Program-made: the position numbers and the translations under genes
Shown here: one piece after another, positions 7,641-16,477 of the stretch
How positions within the stretch are numbered: position 1 is the first letter of the stretch
Layout of the letters: every line of letters begins with the position of its first letter
DNA from: Rickettsia typhi
Lineage (GTDB): Bacteria; Pseudomonadota; Alphaproteobacteria; Rickettsiales; Deianiraeaceae
Direction: 5' to 3'
NCBI GenBank assembly: GCA_945861725.1
Contig: CAMAVJ010000003.1
Location: 62,001 to 126,000 of the forward strand
DNA: 64,000 bases
The notes under the pieces: model-generated
Told to the model about the DNA's origin: nothing
Databases searched by the model: none
Seen by the model: the letters and a program-made list of their open reading frames with translations, nothing else

Positions 7641-7871
7641 ATGGTGGGTTGTCGTTCAAAAACTCTTATTCAAGTTATAATTCTTATTATCACACTACTT
7701 GGCTATTTTCTCACAACTGGGTGTTCAAACAAAGAAGAAATGACAGGCAAAACAAAAAAAGGAGATTTAACATCCCCGTGTGTCAGCAAAGAAAATGGAC
7801 CATGCTCTCTTAGAGTAAATCCGAATTTCATTGTAATACAATCCTCCGAAGAAAAAAAAATTATTTCATAA
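7641..7871 (+). CDS. Small predicted lipoprotein
   Basis: A 76-residue protein. It starts with a short basic segment (MVGCRSK), then a hydrophobic stretch, then the lipobox LTTGC at about residues 25-29. The Cys would be lipidated by Lgt, which is encoded in this window, and the protein anchored in a membrane. The mature part is about 48 polar residues with no recognised domain. An in-frame ATG at 7572 would put 23 residues before the signal peptide and was rejected. The M16 peptidase gene follows after 7 bases, so they may form one operon. Confidence 0.65.
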   Translation: MVGCRSKTLIQVIILIITLLGYFLTTGCSNKEEMTGKTKKGDLTSPCVSKENGPCSLRVNPNFIVIQSSEEKKIIS

Positions 7872-7878
7872 AAAACAG

Positions 7879-9096
7879 ATGGTAAAAGAACATAAACTAA
7901 ATAATGGATTACGAATTATTGTTGACGAAATGCGTGATGTACAATCGTGTACGATATCAATTGGTGCCGGAACTGGAAGTTTTAACGAAACAAAAGTCCA
8001 AAATGGGATTTCACACTTTTTAGAGCATATGGCATTTAAAGGCACGAAAAAACGCACGGCTTTTGAAATTGCAAATGAAGTCGATTGTTTTGGCGGCTCA
8101 ATGAACGCCTTTACAAGTAATGACAAAACCGTCTACCATATTAAATCCCTCAATTCTCATATTGAACAATCAACGGATATTCTTGCGGATATTCTGCTTA
8201 ATTCAACGTTTGACGAAGTGGAGCTTGAACGCGAACGAGGTGTTATTTTACAAGAACTGGCTGCAACACTTGATGCACCAGATGATGTCGTTTTTGATTA
8301 CTACAAAGAACAGGCTTATGGCGATACTCCGGCTGGAAGGACAATTCTTGGTTCAGAAGAAAATATTAAATCATTTCAAAAACACAATCTTCAACATTAC
8401 ATCGATGGGCAGTATGTTCCTGAAAACATTGTTTTTTCAGTGGCGGGAAATGTAGAAGCACAGAAAGTTTTTGATTTAGCGGAAAAACACTTTGGTTCAA
8501 TGAAACAAAAAAAAGTTTCGCAGGAAATCACACATTGCCAGTATATTGGCGGCGAAAGTAAAATTTCTAAAGATTCCCTGACACAAGTCCAATTCGTAAT
8601 GGGATTTGAATCGGTTCCGTTCACCCATCCTGATTATTACGTAGCAAGCGTAACATCTGCCGTTCTTGGAAGAGGAATGTCTTCGCGTCTATTTCAAGAA
8701 ATCCGTGAAAAACTTGGGCTTTGTTACACGATTTCATGCTTTTACGAAGCACAGAGAAATTCTGGAATGTTTTCAATTTATTCGGGAACGTCTCCAGAAA
8801 ATGTTGTCCAACTTGAAGAGGTTTTGCTTAAGGAATTTTCACGTGCAACGCATGATATCGCACAAAATGAACTGTCAAAAGTTCTTGAGCAATATAAATC
8901 GTCAATTCTTTTTGCAAATGAAAGTACTGGGGCAAGGTCTCAAAAAGGAATATCAAACATTCTTTCATTTGGAAGGTATATTCCAAGCGACGAAATTATT
9001 GCAAAAGTGGAATCGATTTCAATTGGGGATGTTCAAAATTTCCTTTTAAATACAATAAAAGGAAAAAAAACAAAAGTTATTTATGGCAATATTTAA
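7879..9096 (+). CDS. M16-family zinc peptidase (mitochondrial-processing-peptidase-like)
   Basis: A 405-residue inverted-zincin peptidase. The inverted zinc motif HFLEH lies at residues 46-50 (H46, E49, H50). The distal ligand region ELERERGVILQE comes about 75 residues later. The C-terminal half has the usual non-catalytic repeat, with FQEIREKLGLCYTISCFY. The size and MAFKGTKKR signature match the alphaproteobacterial or rickettsial relatives of the mitochondrial processing peptidase beta subunit. It probably degrades peptides; the substrate cannot be read from the sequence. It follows a small lipoprotein gene and is followed by a GC-rich hairpin. Confidence 0.92.
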   Translation: MVKEHKLNNGLRIIVDEMRDVQSCTISIGAGTGSFNETKVQNGISHFLEHMAFKGTKKRTAFEIANEVDCFGGSMNAFTSNDKTVYHIKSLNSHIEQSTDILADILLNSTFDEVELERERGVILQELAATLDAPDDVVFDYYKEQAYGDTPAGRTILGSEENIKSFQKHNLQHYIDGQYVPENIVFSVAGNVEAQKVFDLAEKHFGSMKQKKVSQEITHCQYIGGESKISKDSLTQVQFVMGFESVPFTHPDYYVASVTSAVLGRGMSSRLFQEIREKLGLCYTISCFYEAQRNSGMFSIYSGTSPENVVQLEEVLLKEFSRATHDIAQNELSKVLEQYKSSILFANESTGARSQKGISNILSFGRYIPSDEIIAKVESISIGDVQNFLLNTIKGKKTKVIYGNI

Positions 9097-9121
9097 ACTG
9101 AAAACAGCAAGAAAAAACGAA

Positions 9122-9141
9122 GGGGGCATGTTTCAGCCCCC
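9122..9141 (+). terminator. GC-rich hairpin after the M16 peptidase gene
   Basis: GGGGGC and GCCCCC form a perfect 6-bp stem with an 8-base loop, 25 bases after the stop codon. It stands out in this AT-rich DNA. No U-run follows, so it may stop transcription only with help or may stabilise the mRNA 3' end. Confidence 0.45.
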
Positions 9142-9288
9142 GAAAACAGCTTTATGAAGCATTAACTAGTTGTTAATGTAATTGATACTACACTATTTTT
9201 TGGTGACTGTCAAGAACTTTTTTAAATAAATTTCAAATTTCCAACAAAATATCATTTCAGCAAGCTATCAGAGAATCACACGCAAGGC

Positions 9289-9294
9289 TTGACA
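9289..9294 (+). promoter_or_regulatory. Possible -35 element for the MFS transporter gene
   Basis: An exact TTGACA lies 47 bases before the start codon of the transporter gene, in a 245-base gap. The expected -10 position holds only TGGTAA-like sequence. The rest of the gap holds nothing further that I can support. Confidence 0.35.
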
Positions 9295-9341
9295 TTCAAA
9301 ACAGCAGCAGTTTGGTAACAAACTAGTTTTAAATGCACTAA

Positions 9342-10496
9342 ATGTTTCGCATTGTTTCTGTTATTTTTTTATACCGATACCTCTTAATGTCCGCACCAAT
9401 TGTTGGAATGTTTTCACCGTTCATTTTGGAATCGGGGATCTCACCACTCGCAATCGGTCTTACATTTGCCTCATTTTTTCTTGCATGTAATTTGTTTGAA
9501 ATACCATCATCGCTTATTGCGGATAAATTTTCCCGTAAAAAAGTAATAATGGCATCATCGGTAATGTTTATTTTCTGCAATGCAATTTTCCTATTTTCAC
9601 AATCACAATCTGCCTTTATTATACACATGGTTCTTGCTGGAGTTGGCGTTGCGTTGTTTTCTGGAACGATTGAAGCTCTTATTTACGATGAACTCAAAGC
9701 AATTGGGAAAGAGGAAAAATATCAAAAAGCGTTATCATTTTACCATATAGCATTTTCGTTAGGGCTTTCGACTGCACTTTTTTCTTCTTCATTTTTAATG
9801 AAACACGGCTATTATGTAATTATTGTTGTTTCGCTTGCACTTTCGTTCACTTCATTGCTAATTTTCACACTATTTATGAAGGAGACTCCTCGCACAAAAA
9901 CTGTGGATGAAGCTCATTCTTTTCGTGAAATATTTGTTGAAGGAAGAAAAACATTGCTTCACAATAAAACAGTGCGATATCTTGCCTTGATTTCAATTGT
10001 TTATGGTGCCCTTAATTGCACACTTGGCGATATGGCTATAATCACAGCAATGGAGCTTGGCTGGCTTAAGGAAAACATTGCAAGAATTTTTGGTTTTAAC
10101 ACAATTTTTGAAGCAATCATTACATATCTTTTCGTTCGATATTTTCAAAATACAAGCGTGAAAGTTATGAAGAATATTATGTTTTTTGTTGTGATTCTTG
10201 TAATCGTTGGTATGTTTTTTGGAAAATGGTGGTCAATTTTTATGGTTTTTCCACTATGGTGGATGGATAGGTTGAAAAATATGGTTTTTGACCCAAAAAT
10301 ACAAGCACAAGCAAAGTCTTCTTCCCGTGCAACAACAACTTCCTGTATTTCAATGGCATTTGGTATGAATTATTGTATTTTGATGATCATCCTTGGAGCT
10401 GTTGCCCAATATTATTCATGGACTGCGGGTTTTATTACGATTTCGTGCATTGGCTTTGCTGGAATTCTTGGAATAACGAGGTTTTTAAAGACCTAA
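9342..10496 (+). CDS. Major facilitator superfamily transporter
   Basis: A 384-residue inner-membrane transporter with about twelve hydrophobic segments. The MFS motif A-like loop ADKFSRKKVIMA lies between segments 2 and 3 (about residues 61-72), and a longer polar loop lies near the middle (about residues 180-210). The substrate cannot be told. MFS proteins in host-associated Alphaproteobacteria take up nutrients or export drugs. It overlaps the 3' end of a convergent hypothetical gene by 12 bases. Confidence 0.88.
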   Translation: MFRIVSVIFLYRYLLMSAPIVGMFSPFILESGISPLAIGLTFASFFLACNLFEIPSSLIADKFSRKKVIMASSVMFIFCNAIFLFSQSQSAFIIHMVLAGVGVALFSGTIEALIYDELKAIGKEEKYQKALSFYHIAFSLGLSTALFSSSFLMKHGYYVIIVVSLALSFTSLLIFTLFMKETPRTKTVDEAHSFREIFVEGRKTLLHNKTVRYLALISIVYGALNCTLGDMAIITAMELGWLKENIARIFGFNTIFEAIITYLFVRYFQNTSVKVMKNIMFFVVILVIVGMFFGKWWSIFMVFPLWWMDRLKNMVFDPKIQAQAKSSSRATTTSCISMAFGMNYCILMIILGAVAQYYSWTAGFITISCIGFAGILGITRFLKT

Positions 10497-10817
10497 CGTT
10501 TCCTTTGTTTTAGTAATAATTCTTGTTGTTAACACTATAACGCTGAAAGAATTCACTTCGTCGTAGCTGTATACGTTATTAATTACACCATTTCCGGATG
10601 ATGATATCTTTCCAATATTAATCCTTCTCTTAGTGATAAGTAAATCACCCTGTTCCACAGTGCAAGCACTGATGTTAATTGAGGTGCGATTTGGGGAAAT
10701 TTCCGCTGTAAATTCTTTAGCGTCAAATATCATTGCATTTGGAAAGTATGTATTTTTATCAAATTGGATTATGTACGTTGGCGTTGCATCCGATTTAGTT
10801 ACTTCTTTCCTTTGCAT
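10485..10817 (-). CDS. Hypothetical protein, 110 aa
   Basis: An unrecognised small protein of mixed hydrophilic and beta-like character (for example TYIIQFDKNTYFPNAMIF) with no signal peptide or membrane helix. It is preferred over the overlapping plus-strand frame at 10633-10932 because a TATAAT-like sequence lies just upstream of its ATG and its composition is that of a soluble protein. It converges on the MFS gene with a 12-base overlap. The upstream neighbour is the stop codon of ahpD on the same strand, about 60 bases away. Confidence 0.5.
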   Translation of the reverse strand: MQRKEVTKSDATPTYIIQFDKNTYFPNAMIFDAKEFTAEISPNRTSINISACTVEQGDLLITKRRINIGKISSSGNGVINNVYSYDEVNSFSVIVLTTRIITKTKETLGL

Positions 10818-10877
10818 ATACTATGATAAAATAATAATATCATTATATGCTATTTTTACTGCTATTGCAAGTAAATC

Positions 10878-11393
10878 TTACAAAGCAAATGAAGTTGCGT
10901 TAATTACAGCGGCAATCTTAATCGCATCTTGAATTTTAGCCTCATCAAAGCCTTCTTTTTTTAAAACGGATTCGTGTGAATCGATACATGCTCCACAACC
11001 ATTTATTGAAGAAACTGCTAAACACGAAAGTTCAAAATCAAGTTTATCAATTCCGTGGTTTGCAATAATTTGCATACGCAACGCTGGCGACATTGCTTCA
11101 TAGGCTTTATTCGAAACAAGGTGAGTGAAGCGGTAATAAATGTTGTTCATTCCCATAATAACAGACGAACCCTTTGCTGCATTAAATTCCTTTTCGTCAA
11201 GAACCAGTTTCGCATTTTCTTCAATTGCAGCAATAATCTCTTTGTTTTTGGTTGTAATGGCACATGCCAAAGAAACGATTGCAATTTGCTTTGGTGAAAG
11301 CCTTGAACGTTCAACATCTAGCACATTTTTTAGGTTAATTTTAATATCCTTCGCGTATTCAGGTAGGGAATTTAGAAGCTGTTCAAGAGTCAT
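10878..11393 (-). CDS. ahpD: AhpD-like alkylhydroperoxidase
   Basis: A 171-residue all-helical protein of the AhpD/CMD family. The redox motif CGACIDSHE (CxxC followed by a His) lies at about residues 128-136 and is complete. AhpD recycles AhpC in bacteria that lack AhpF, and ahpC lies directly upstream on the same strand. The chosen start (MTLEQLLNSLPEYAKD) matches the family N terminus. A longer frame reaching 11504 would run into the ahpC end and was rejected. A strong hairpin with a U-run lies between ahpC and this gene, so its expression may depend on read-through. Confidence 0.92.
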   Translation of the reverse strand: MTLEQLLNSLPEYAKDIKINLKNVLDVERSRLSPKQIAIVSLACAITTKNKEIIAAIEENAKLVLDEKEFNAAKGSSVIMGMNNIYYRFTHLVSNKAYEAMSPALRMQIIANHGIDKLDFELSCLAVSSINGCGACIDSHESVLKKEGFDEAKIQDAIKIAAVINATSFAL

Positions 11394-11414
11394 GAAAATG
11401 TGAGAAAGTTGATT

Positions 11415-11445
11415 GAAAAAAAGTTTGAGGGAATTTCTTCCCTCA
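11415..11445 (-). terminator. Intrinsic terminator or attenuator between ahpC and ahpD
   Basis: On the minus strand TGAGGGAA-GAAA-TTCCCTCA forms a perfect 8-bp stem with a 4-base loop, followed by AAACTTTTTTT. It sits 20 bases after the ahpC stop and about 20 bases before the ahpD start. It would allow much more ahpC than ahpD message. Confidence 0.8.
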
Positions 11446-11464
11446 GGTTGCCGTATGTGAAGAA

Positions 11465-12049
11465 CTAAAGAGTAGCGTCTCCTTTTTTCCAGTTGCAAGG
11501 GCAAAGTTCGTCCGTTTGAAGGGCGTCCAAAATGCGAAGAACTTCATTTGGATTTCTTCCAACGCTTAAATCGTTTACTGAAGCGTGACGAACAATTCCT
11601 TCAGGATCAACAATGAAAGTTGCACGGTTTGCAACAAGTGCAGTTTTGTGCATAATTCCAAGAGCTTCTGTAAATTTTCCACCAACATCGGCAAGCATTG
11701 GAATTGAAAGGTCTTTTAAATCAACATTGTCCCTTTTCCAAGCAAGGTGAACAAATTCGTTGTCCGTACTTGCACCAATGACTTGAGTATCACGGTCGGC
11801 GAAATCACCACTTAATTTTGCAAAAGCGGCAATTTCAGTTGGGCACACGAATGTGAAGTCTTTCGGCCAGAAGAAAAGAACCAACCATTTTCCTTTGTAG
11901 GTGTTGTTATCAATTGTGAAGAAGGCTTCTGCGGGGCTTGAAGGGTAGACGCCTGCTTTGACAGCCTTAAGAGAAAATTCTGGAAGGGAATCGCCAATTG
12001 TAAGCATTCCTTTGTTGTGCTCATGTGCGTGGTGTTCGTGGCAAGACAT
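11465..12049 (-). CDS. ahpC: Peroxiredoxin AhpC with His-rich N terminus
   Basis: A 194-residue two-Cys peroxiredoxin that reduces hydrogen peroxide and organic hydroperoxides. The peroxidatic Cys is in FTFVCPTEI, about residue 69. The C-terminal DELCPCNWKKGD supplies the resolving Cys in the CPC motif. The first eleven residues, MSCHEHHAHEH, carry five His and one Cys, which is not part of the normal fold and could bind metal. The partner ahpD follows downstream, the arrangement known from actinobacteria and many Alphaproteobacteria. Confidence 0.95.
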   Translation of the reverse strand: MSCHEHHAHEHNKGMLTIGDSLPEFSLKAVKAGVYPSSPAEAFFTIDNNTYKGKWLVLFFWPKDFTFVCPTEIAAFAKLSGDFADRDTQVIGASTDNEFVHLAWKRDNVDLKDLSIPMLADVGGKFTEALGIMHKTALVANRATFIVDPEGIVRHASVNDLSVGRNPNEVLRILDALQTDELCPCNWKKGDATL

Positions 12050-12080
12050 ATTGTTTAAAATAAGTTATACCTACTATATA

Positions 12081-12086
12081 TGTCAA
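12081..12086 (-). promoter_or_regulatory. Possible -35 element upstream of ahpC
   Basis: TTGACA on the minus strand, 31 bases before the ahpC ATG, followed by AT-rich sequence containing TATAAC after 11 bases and TTATTT after 17. The short distance to the start codon implies a very short leader. Confidence 0.35.
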
Positions 12087-12128
12087 CCTTTTTGAAATTC
12101 AAGGAAAATTATTGAAAAATTCTGAAAA

Positions 12129-12159
12129 GAATTGCATCGAAGTTGTAACGAAGCAATTC
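12129..12159. repeat. Interrupted inverted repeat in the ahpC-rsmD gap
   Basis: GAATTGC and GCAATTC form a 7-bp outer stem, with TCG and CGA pairing again inside after one mismatch. It lies in the 240-base divergent gap, about 80 bases from the ahpC start. It could be an operator or simply structure; no regulator can be named. Confidence 0.3.
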
Positions 12160-12289
12160 ATTGTTTCAAAAATAAAAAAAATAGTTTGTTATACTATGAT
12201 AGAACGCGGTAACAAGATGTTTTTTTCAGACAATTTCCCTTGATTTTCAATTAATGTCAATTAATTTGTGGAATATTTATTCATCAGAA

Positions 12290-12898
12290 ATGAGGATTAC
12301 ATCCGGAACTCTTAAAGGAAGAACGCTTGATTTAACATCATCGCAAATTAACAACGAGCAAATGCGTCCAACAACGAGCTATACGAAAAATGTGCTTTTT
12401 AACTTGCTTGCACAAAATGCAATAGTTCAAACAGAAATTTCTGGGGCAAAAGTTCTTGATTGCTTCTGCGGAACGGGATCGATTGGATTTGAGTTTGCTT
12501 CTCGCGGTGCAAAACTCGTTTCATTTGTTGACTCTAACGAAGAAAATATTGCACAGGTCCACAAAAATGCGGATAAGTTGAAAATTAGTTACCTTGCAAG
12601 GATTGGATTCTTCCCAAGATGTAAAATTAAAGAACAGTGTGATATCATTTTTGTTGACCCACCATACATCGCCGCACAATCACAGATTTTAAAAACAATT
12701 GCAGCCTTGCAAGAACATTCACTTGTGAAAAATGGAATAATTATTCTTGAAATGCCAAACACAAAAAAAACAAACATTCGAGAAAACATTGCAAAAATTA
12801 TTCCAATCGTTCTTGAATGGGAAGTGAGTGATAAAATTATTTTGTTATTTTTAAAAAATTCTATTTCAAAGTCCGCTGAATTAGTGCTTGAAGATTAG
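12290..12898 (+). CDS. rsmD: 16S rRNA (guanine-966-N2)-methyltransferase
   Basis: A 202-residue AdoMet-dependent methyltransferase that modifies 16S rRNA during 30S assembly. MRITSGTLKGRTLD is the typical RsmD N terminus and fixes the start at 12290. RPTTSYTKNVLFNLL is the RPT-x-x-x-x-E/K-x-x-F motif, VLDCFCGTGSIGFEFASRGA is AdoMet motif I, and FVDPPY is the catalytic DPPY motif. An in-frame ATG at 12254 would add 12 unlike residues. The last 38 bases overlap a convergent small gene. Confidence 0.92.
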   Translation: MRITSGTLKGRTLDLTSSQINNEQMRPTTSYTKNVLFNLLAQNAIVQTEISGAKVLDCFCGTGSIGFEFASRGAKLVSFVDSNEENIAQVHKNADKLKISYLARIGFFPRCKIKEQCDIIFVDPPYIAAQSQILKTIAALQEHSLVKNGIIILEMPNTKKTNIRENIAKIIPIVLEWEVSDKIILLFLKNSISKSAELVLED

Positions 12899-13052
12899 TC
12901 ATAAAGCTTTCCTTGGAAACGCCCATCAAAGTGGCATCCTCGTACGAATCTTTTAGTGTCTGTCCAACTTCCGCAATACTTTCATTTAAAATTTTGTTTT
13001 TCTCCAAACAAGAAATTATTTGTCCATTCTCATCATTCCACTTGAATTCCAT
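12861..13052 (-). CDS. Small conserved hypothetical protein, 63 aa
   Basis: A short acidic protein beginning MEFKWNDENGQIISCLEKNKILNES. The pattern W-x-DENG...C-x-EK-x-K-x-LNE followed by DAxLMGV is one I recognise from short uncharacterised alphaproteobacterial proteins of about 65 residues. It is divergent from leuS and overlaps rsmD by 38 bases at the 3' ends. The function is unknown. Confidence 0.7.
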   Translation of the reverse strand: MEFKWNDENGQIISCLEKNKILNESIAEVGQTLKDSYEDATLMGVSKESFMTNLQALIQRTLK

Positions 13053-13101
13053 AAAATTTTATTGAAAAATATATTTTACATCTTTATAAGACTTTCACTA
13101 G

Positions 13102-13107
13102 TATAAT
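13102..13107 (+). promoter_or_regulatory. Possible -10 element of leuS
   Basis: An exact TATAAT 22 bases before the leuS start codon, in the divergent gap. There is no good -35 hexamer 17 bases upstream. Confidence 0.4.
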
Positions 13108-13129
13108 CAATAAAAAAATCAATAAAATT

Positions 13130-16100
13130 ATGCAAACAAATCGGCAATCCAATTCAAGTTATAACCATACTGAGATCGAGAAGTTTTGTCAAAAAAAGTG
13201 GGAAAGCGTTATAACGACGACGAAGAGTTATCAGAAGTATATTCTTGAAATGTTTCCATATCCATCGGGAAATCTTCATATGGGACACGTTCGCAATTAC
13301 ACAATTGGCGATGTTATTACTCGCTTTAATAAATTAAACGGAATTTCAGTTCTTCACCCGATTGGTTGGGACGCATTTGGTTTGCCAGCAGAAAACGCCG
13401 CTATGGAATTTGGTCTTCATCCAAAGGAGTGGACGCTTTCTAACATCGCAAACATGAAATCACAATTTAAAGCATTAGGGTTTGACTTTGATTGGAATCA
13501 CGAAATAACAACGTGTCTTCCAGACTATTACAAACACAGTCAGTCAATTTTTTTGGATTTCCTTGCCAACGGAATCGCTTACAGGAAGAAGTCCTTTGTG
13601 AATTGGGATCCTATTGATAACACCGTTCTTGCAAATGAACAGGTAATTGATGGCAGAGGTTGGCGTTCTGGGGCTTTAATTGAACAAAAAGAACTTAACC
13701 AATGGTTTTTAAAGGTCTCGGATTTCTCACAAAATTTACTCGATGGACTTGAAACCCTTCCAAATTGGCCGGACAAAGTGAAAACTATGCAAGAAAACTG
13801 GATTGGGAAATCAATTGGTGCAGAAGTTGATTTTGAAATAATTTCAAACTCCGTTTCAAATGAAAAGCTTGAATGCGAAGGGTTTGACATTCGCCCATAT
13901 ACTAAAAATGATAGTAGGTATCTTGATGAAATTGATGAAAGTCTTGGTGATTGTACTCATTCCAATATGGCAAAATGGCTACATTTTTGGCTCGTTTTCA
14001 AAAATGATGGAACATTTGTTGGCAGGTGTGGAATTACAACGGTTCACGGTGCAAGCTTGTATAATGGCACGCCAGAAATTGGATACATGTTCAAAAAAGA
14101 ATTCCATAACCAAGGAATCGCTTCAGCCGTTATTCCAAAAATTGTTGATTTTGCGTTAAAAAACTTGAGTTTTTCAAAAATTTGTGCAATCACTTCATTT
14201 AAAAACATCACAAGCCAAAAAGTTCTTACAAAATCAGGCTTTAAACAAAATGGTGTAATTATAAGTGGTGATATTGGAGAGAGTATTTTTTGGCAAATTG
14301 AAAACCAAAATAAAATCACGGTCTTCACAACACGACCTGAAACTCTTTTTGGAGCATCATTTTTGGCAATTTCCGCAAGGCATCCGCTGGTGCAAATGCT
14401 AAAAAGCGAGGAAGTCTCCAATTTTGTGCGTGAATGCAATGTTTCAACGCAAAAAGATTTGGATACTCAAGAAAAAAAAGGAATTGCAACAGGAATTTTT
14501 GTAAGGAATCCTACTAATGGGGAGCAAATTCCAGTCTATATTGCCAATTTTGTGTTGATGGAATACGGCACTGGTGCGGTTTTTGGTTGCCCAGCACACG
14601 ACGAACGGGACTTTGAGTTTGCGGCGAAGTATGGGTTGGAAATCACGCGAGTAATTGAATCGGACTGCGAACTTCCCCACACAATAAAATCCGGAACTTT
14701 GGTGAACTCTGATTTCCTAAACGGACTTTCAGTTTTCGATGGTGTTACCAAAATTTTGGATTTTCTTGAAGAAAACAACTTTGGAAAACGCAAAACGACA
14801 TATCGCCTGCGTGATTGGGGAATTTCACGCCAACGATACTGGGGGTGTCCTATTCCAATAATTTACTGCGAAAAATGCGGAGTTGTACCCGTTCCAAAAG
14901 TAGATTTACCAGTTCAATTACCTAATGACATCAATCTTGAGCAAGGAAAAAACCCACTTGCAGAACACACGACGTGGAAACACTGTAAATGCCCAAAATG
15001 TGGAGCAAATGCCACCCGTGAAACTGACACATTTGACACATTCTTTGAATCTTCGTGGTACTTCTTGAGGTTCTGCTCACCAAAAAGCGACGTTCCATTT
15101 GAAAACACACAACCCGTTGATTTGTATATCGGCGGGGTTGAACACGCAATTTTGCATTTGCTGTATTCTCGGTTTTTCGTGATGGCGTTACAAAAATGCG
15201 GGCACGGGGTTTATGGCAATGGCATTGATGCAAACACGCCAACGCTTGTCTCATTCATTATTGAAAATGAAAATGGGGAAATATTTATACAAAAACGCTC
15301 GGAAAACAGGAAATCCTACCCAAATGTTTGGGAAATTCCGGGTGGTATTTTGGAGAAAAATGAATCAGATGTTGATTGCGTAAGGCGTGAATTAAAAGAA
15401 GAGTTGAATCTTGAACTTGTGTCGGTGAGTTATAATGCTTTTGAAGGAAATTTTGATATAAACGGCACAACGCACAATCACAAGGTGTTTGCAATAAATG
15501 TTCATAGTTGGAATAATTTCAAGCTTGAGCAAGGCAAGGCAACGGAATTTAAGTGGATTGCCAAAAATGAAGTGGAATTGCTGAACATTAAAAGGGAAGA
15601 TGGTAAAATTAGTACAATATACACCGCAGTTTTGAGGTTTTTCGAAAAATCTTCAACAAATGTTTCAACTCCAACGGAACCCTTTCGCCAATTGGTTACA
15701 CAAGGAATGGTTTGTCATAAAACATTTAAAAAAGATGGCAAATGGCTTTCCCCGCAGGAAGCACAAAAATTCGAAGCGGAAGGTATTGAAGTCGAAGTTG
15801 GAAAATCTATTAAAATGAGTAAATCCAAGAAAAACATTGTTTCGCCTGTTGAAATTATTGAAAAATATGGGGCAGATACCGCAAGGTTTTTTATAATTTC
15901 AGATAGTCCTATTGAAAGAGATTTTGATTGGAGCGACGCTGGTGTTGCCTCTGTAAGTAAATTTTTGCAAAGAGTTTGGAAGTTTGGCATTGAAATGAAA
16001 AATATTGTGGATGAAGAACCACATAATGCTGCCATTCAAAAGATCATTGCCGAATATATTCACAATATGCAAAATTTACTGCTGAATAAAGTAATTGCCA

Positions 16101-16477
16101 ATCTTTATACACTATTTTCCATCATTCAAAGTGGTTCAAGTAAGAATTCAAAGGCGGATTTTGGCATTTTTCTTCAACTTCTATTCCCCATCTGCCCACA
16201 TATTGCAACAAAACTGTACGAAGAAATCTTCGTATGCGATATAACATCACTGACATTTCCAATAGTTCAAGAAGTTCATAAGCGGGAAATTTTCAAATTG
16301 ACTGTGCAAATTAATGGAAAAATGAAAAAAGTTCTTGAACTTTTAAGTGAGGCAACAGAAGAAAGTGCAATCGTGTTGGTGAAGGAGGATGGTAAAATCG
16401 CCGAACTTTTTGCATCAGGACAAGTTATGAAAACAATTTTTATCAAAGGAAAGGTGCTTAATATTATTCTAAAATGA
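13130..16477 (+). CDS. leuS: Leucyl-tRNA synthetase with an inserted GNAT acetyltransferase domain and an inserted NUDIX domain
   Basis: LeuRS charges tRNA-Leu. At 1115 residues it is nearly 300 longer than usual. The catalytic core is complete: HMGH at 50-53, [12 protein letters not shown], and KMSKS at 895-899. The CP1 editing domain is also complete, with [10 protein letters not shown] and [16 protein letters not shown]. The first extra piece, about residues 244-392, interrupts the beta strands entering CP1. It reads as a RimJ/RimL-like GNAT, with [20 protein letters not shown] as the acetyl-CoA site and ending in [12 protein letters not shown]. The second, about 703-843, lies just before the QGMV strand and is a NUDIX domain: [12 protein letters not shown] and [10 protein letters not shown], with the usual box Gly replaced by Asn. 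Without both pieces about 825 residues remain, normal for LeuRS. The frame is open throughout, so these are true in-frame insertions. Confidence 0.96.
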   Translation: MQTNRQSNSSYNHTEIEKFCQKKWESVITTTKSYQKYILEMFPYPSGNLHMGHVRNYTIGDVITRFNKLNGISVLHPIGWDAFGLPAENAAMEFGLHPKEWTLSNIANMKSQFKALGFDFDWNHEITTCLPDYYKHSQSIFLDFLANGIAYRKKSFVNWDPIDNTVLANEQVIDGRGWRSGALIEQKELNQWFLKVSDFSQNLLDGLETLPNWPDKVKTMQENWIGKSIGAEVDFEIISNSVSNEKLECEGFDIRPYTKNDSRYLDEIDESLGDCTHSNMAKWLHFWLVFKNDGTFVGRCGITTVHGASLYNGTPEIGYMFKKEFHNQGIASAVIPKIVDFALKNLSFSKICAITSFKNITSQKVLTKSGFKQNGVIISGDIGESIFWQIENQNKITVFTTRPETLFGASFLAISARHPLVQMLKSEEVSNFVRECNVSTQKDLDTQEKKGIATGIFVRNPTNGEQIPVYIANFVLMEYGTGAVFGCPAHDERDFEFAAKYGLEITRVIESDCELPHTIKSGTLVNSDFLNGLSVFDGVTKILDFLEENNFGKRKTTYRLRDWGISRQRYWGCPIPIIYCEKCGVVPVPKVDLPVQLPNDINLEQGKNPLAEHTTWKHCKCPKCGANATRETDTFDTFFESSWYFLRFCSPKSDVPFENTQPVDLYIGGVEHAILHLLYSRFFVMALQKCGHGVYGNGIDANTPTLVSFIIENENGEIFIQKRSENRKSYPNVWEIPGGILEKNESDVDCVRRELKEELNLELVSVSYNAFEGNFDINGTTHNHKVFAINVHSWNNFKLEQGKATEFKWIAKNEVELLNIKREDGKISTIYTAVLRFFEKSSTNVSTPTEPFRQLVTQGMVCHKTFKKDGKWLSPQEAQKFEAEGIEVEVGKSIKMSKSKKNIVSPVEIIEKYGADTARFFIISDSPIERDFDWSDAGVASVSKFLQRVWKFGIEMKNIVDEEPHNAAIQKIIAEYIHNMQNLLLNKVIANLYTLFSIIQSGSSKNSKADFGIFLQLLFPICPHIATKLYEEIFVCDITSLTFPIVQEVHKREIFKLTVQINGKMKKVLELLSEATEESAIVLVKEDGKIAELFASGQVMKTIFIKGKVLNIILK

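Noticed and set aside
9097..9341. Small RNA gene in the gap after the M16 peptidase
   Set aside because: There is one GC-rich hairpin and one TTGACA, but no promoter-terminator pair on one strand to support a separate RNA.
10633..10932. Plus-strand open frame of 99 codons opposite the hypothetical gene at 10485 and the ahpD end
   Set aside because: Its second part is antisense to the clear ahpD gene and there is no promoter or ribosome site. The minus-strand frame is the better choice, though neither is certain.
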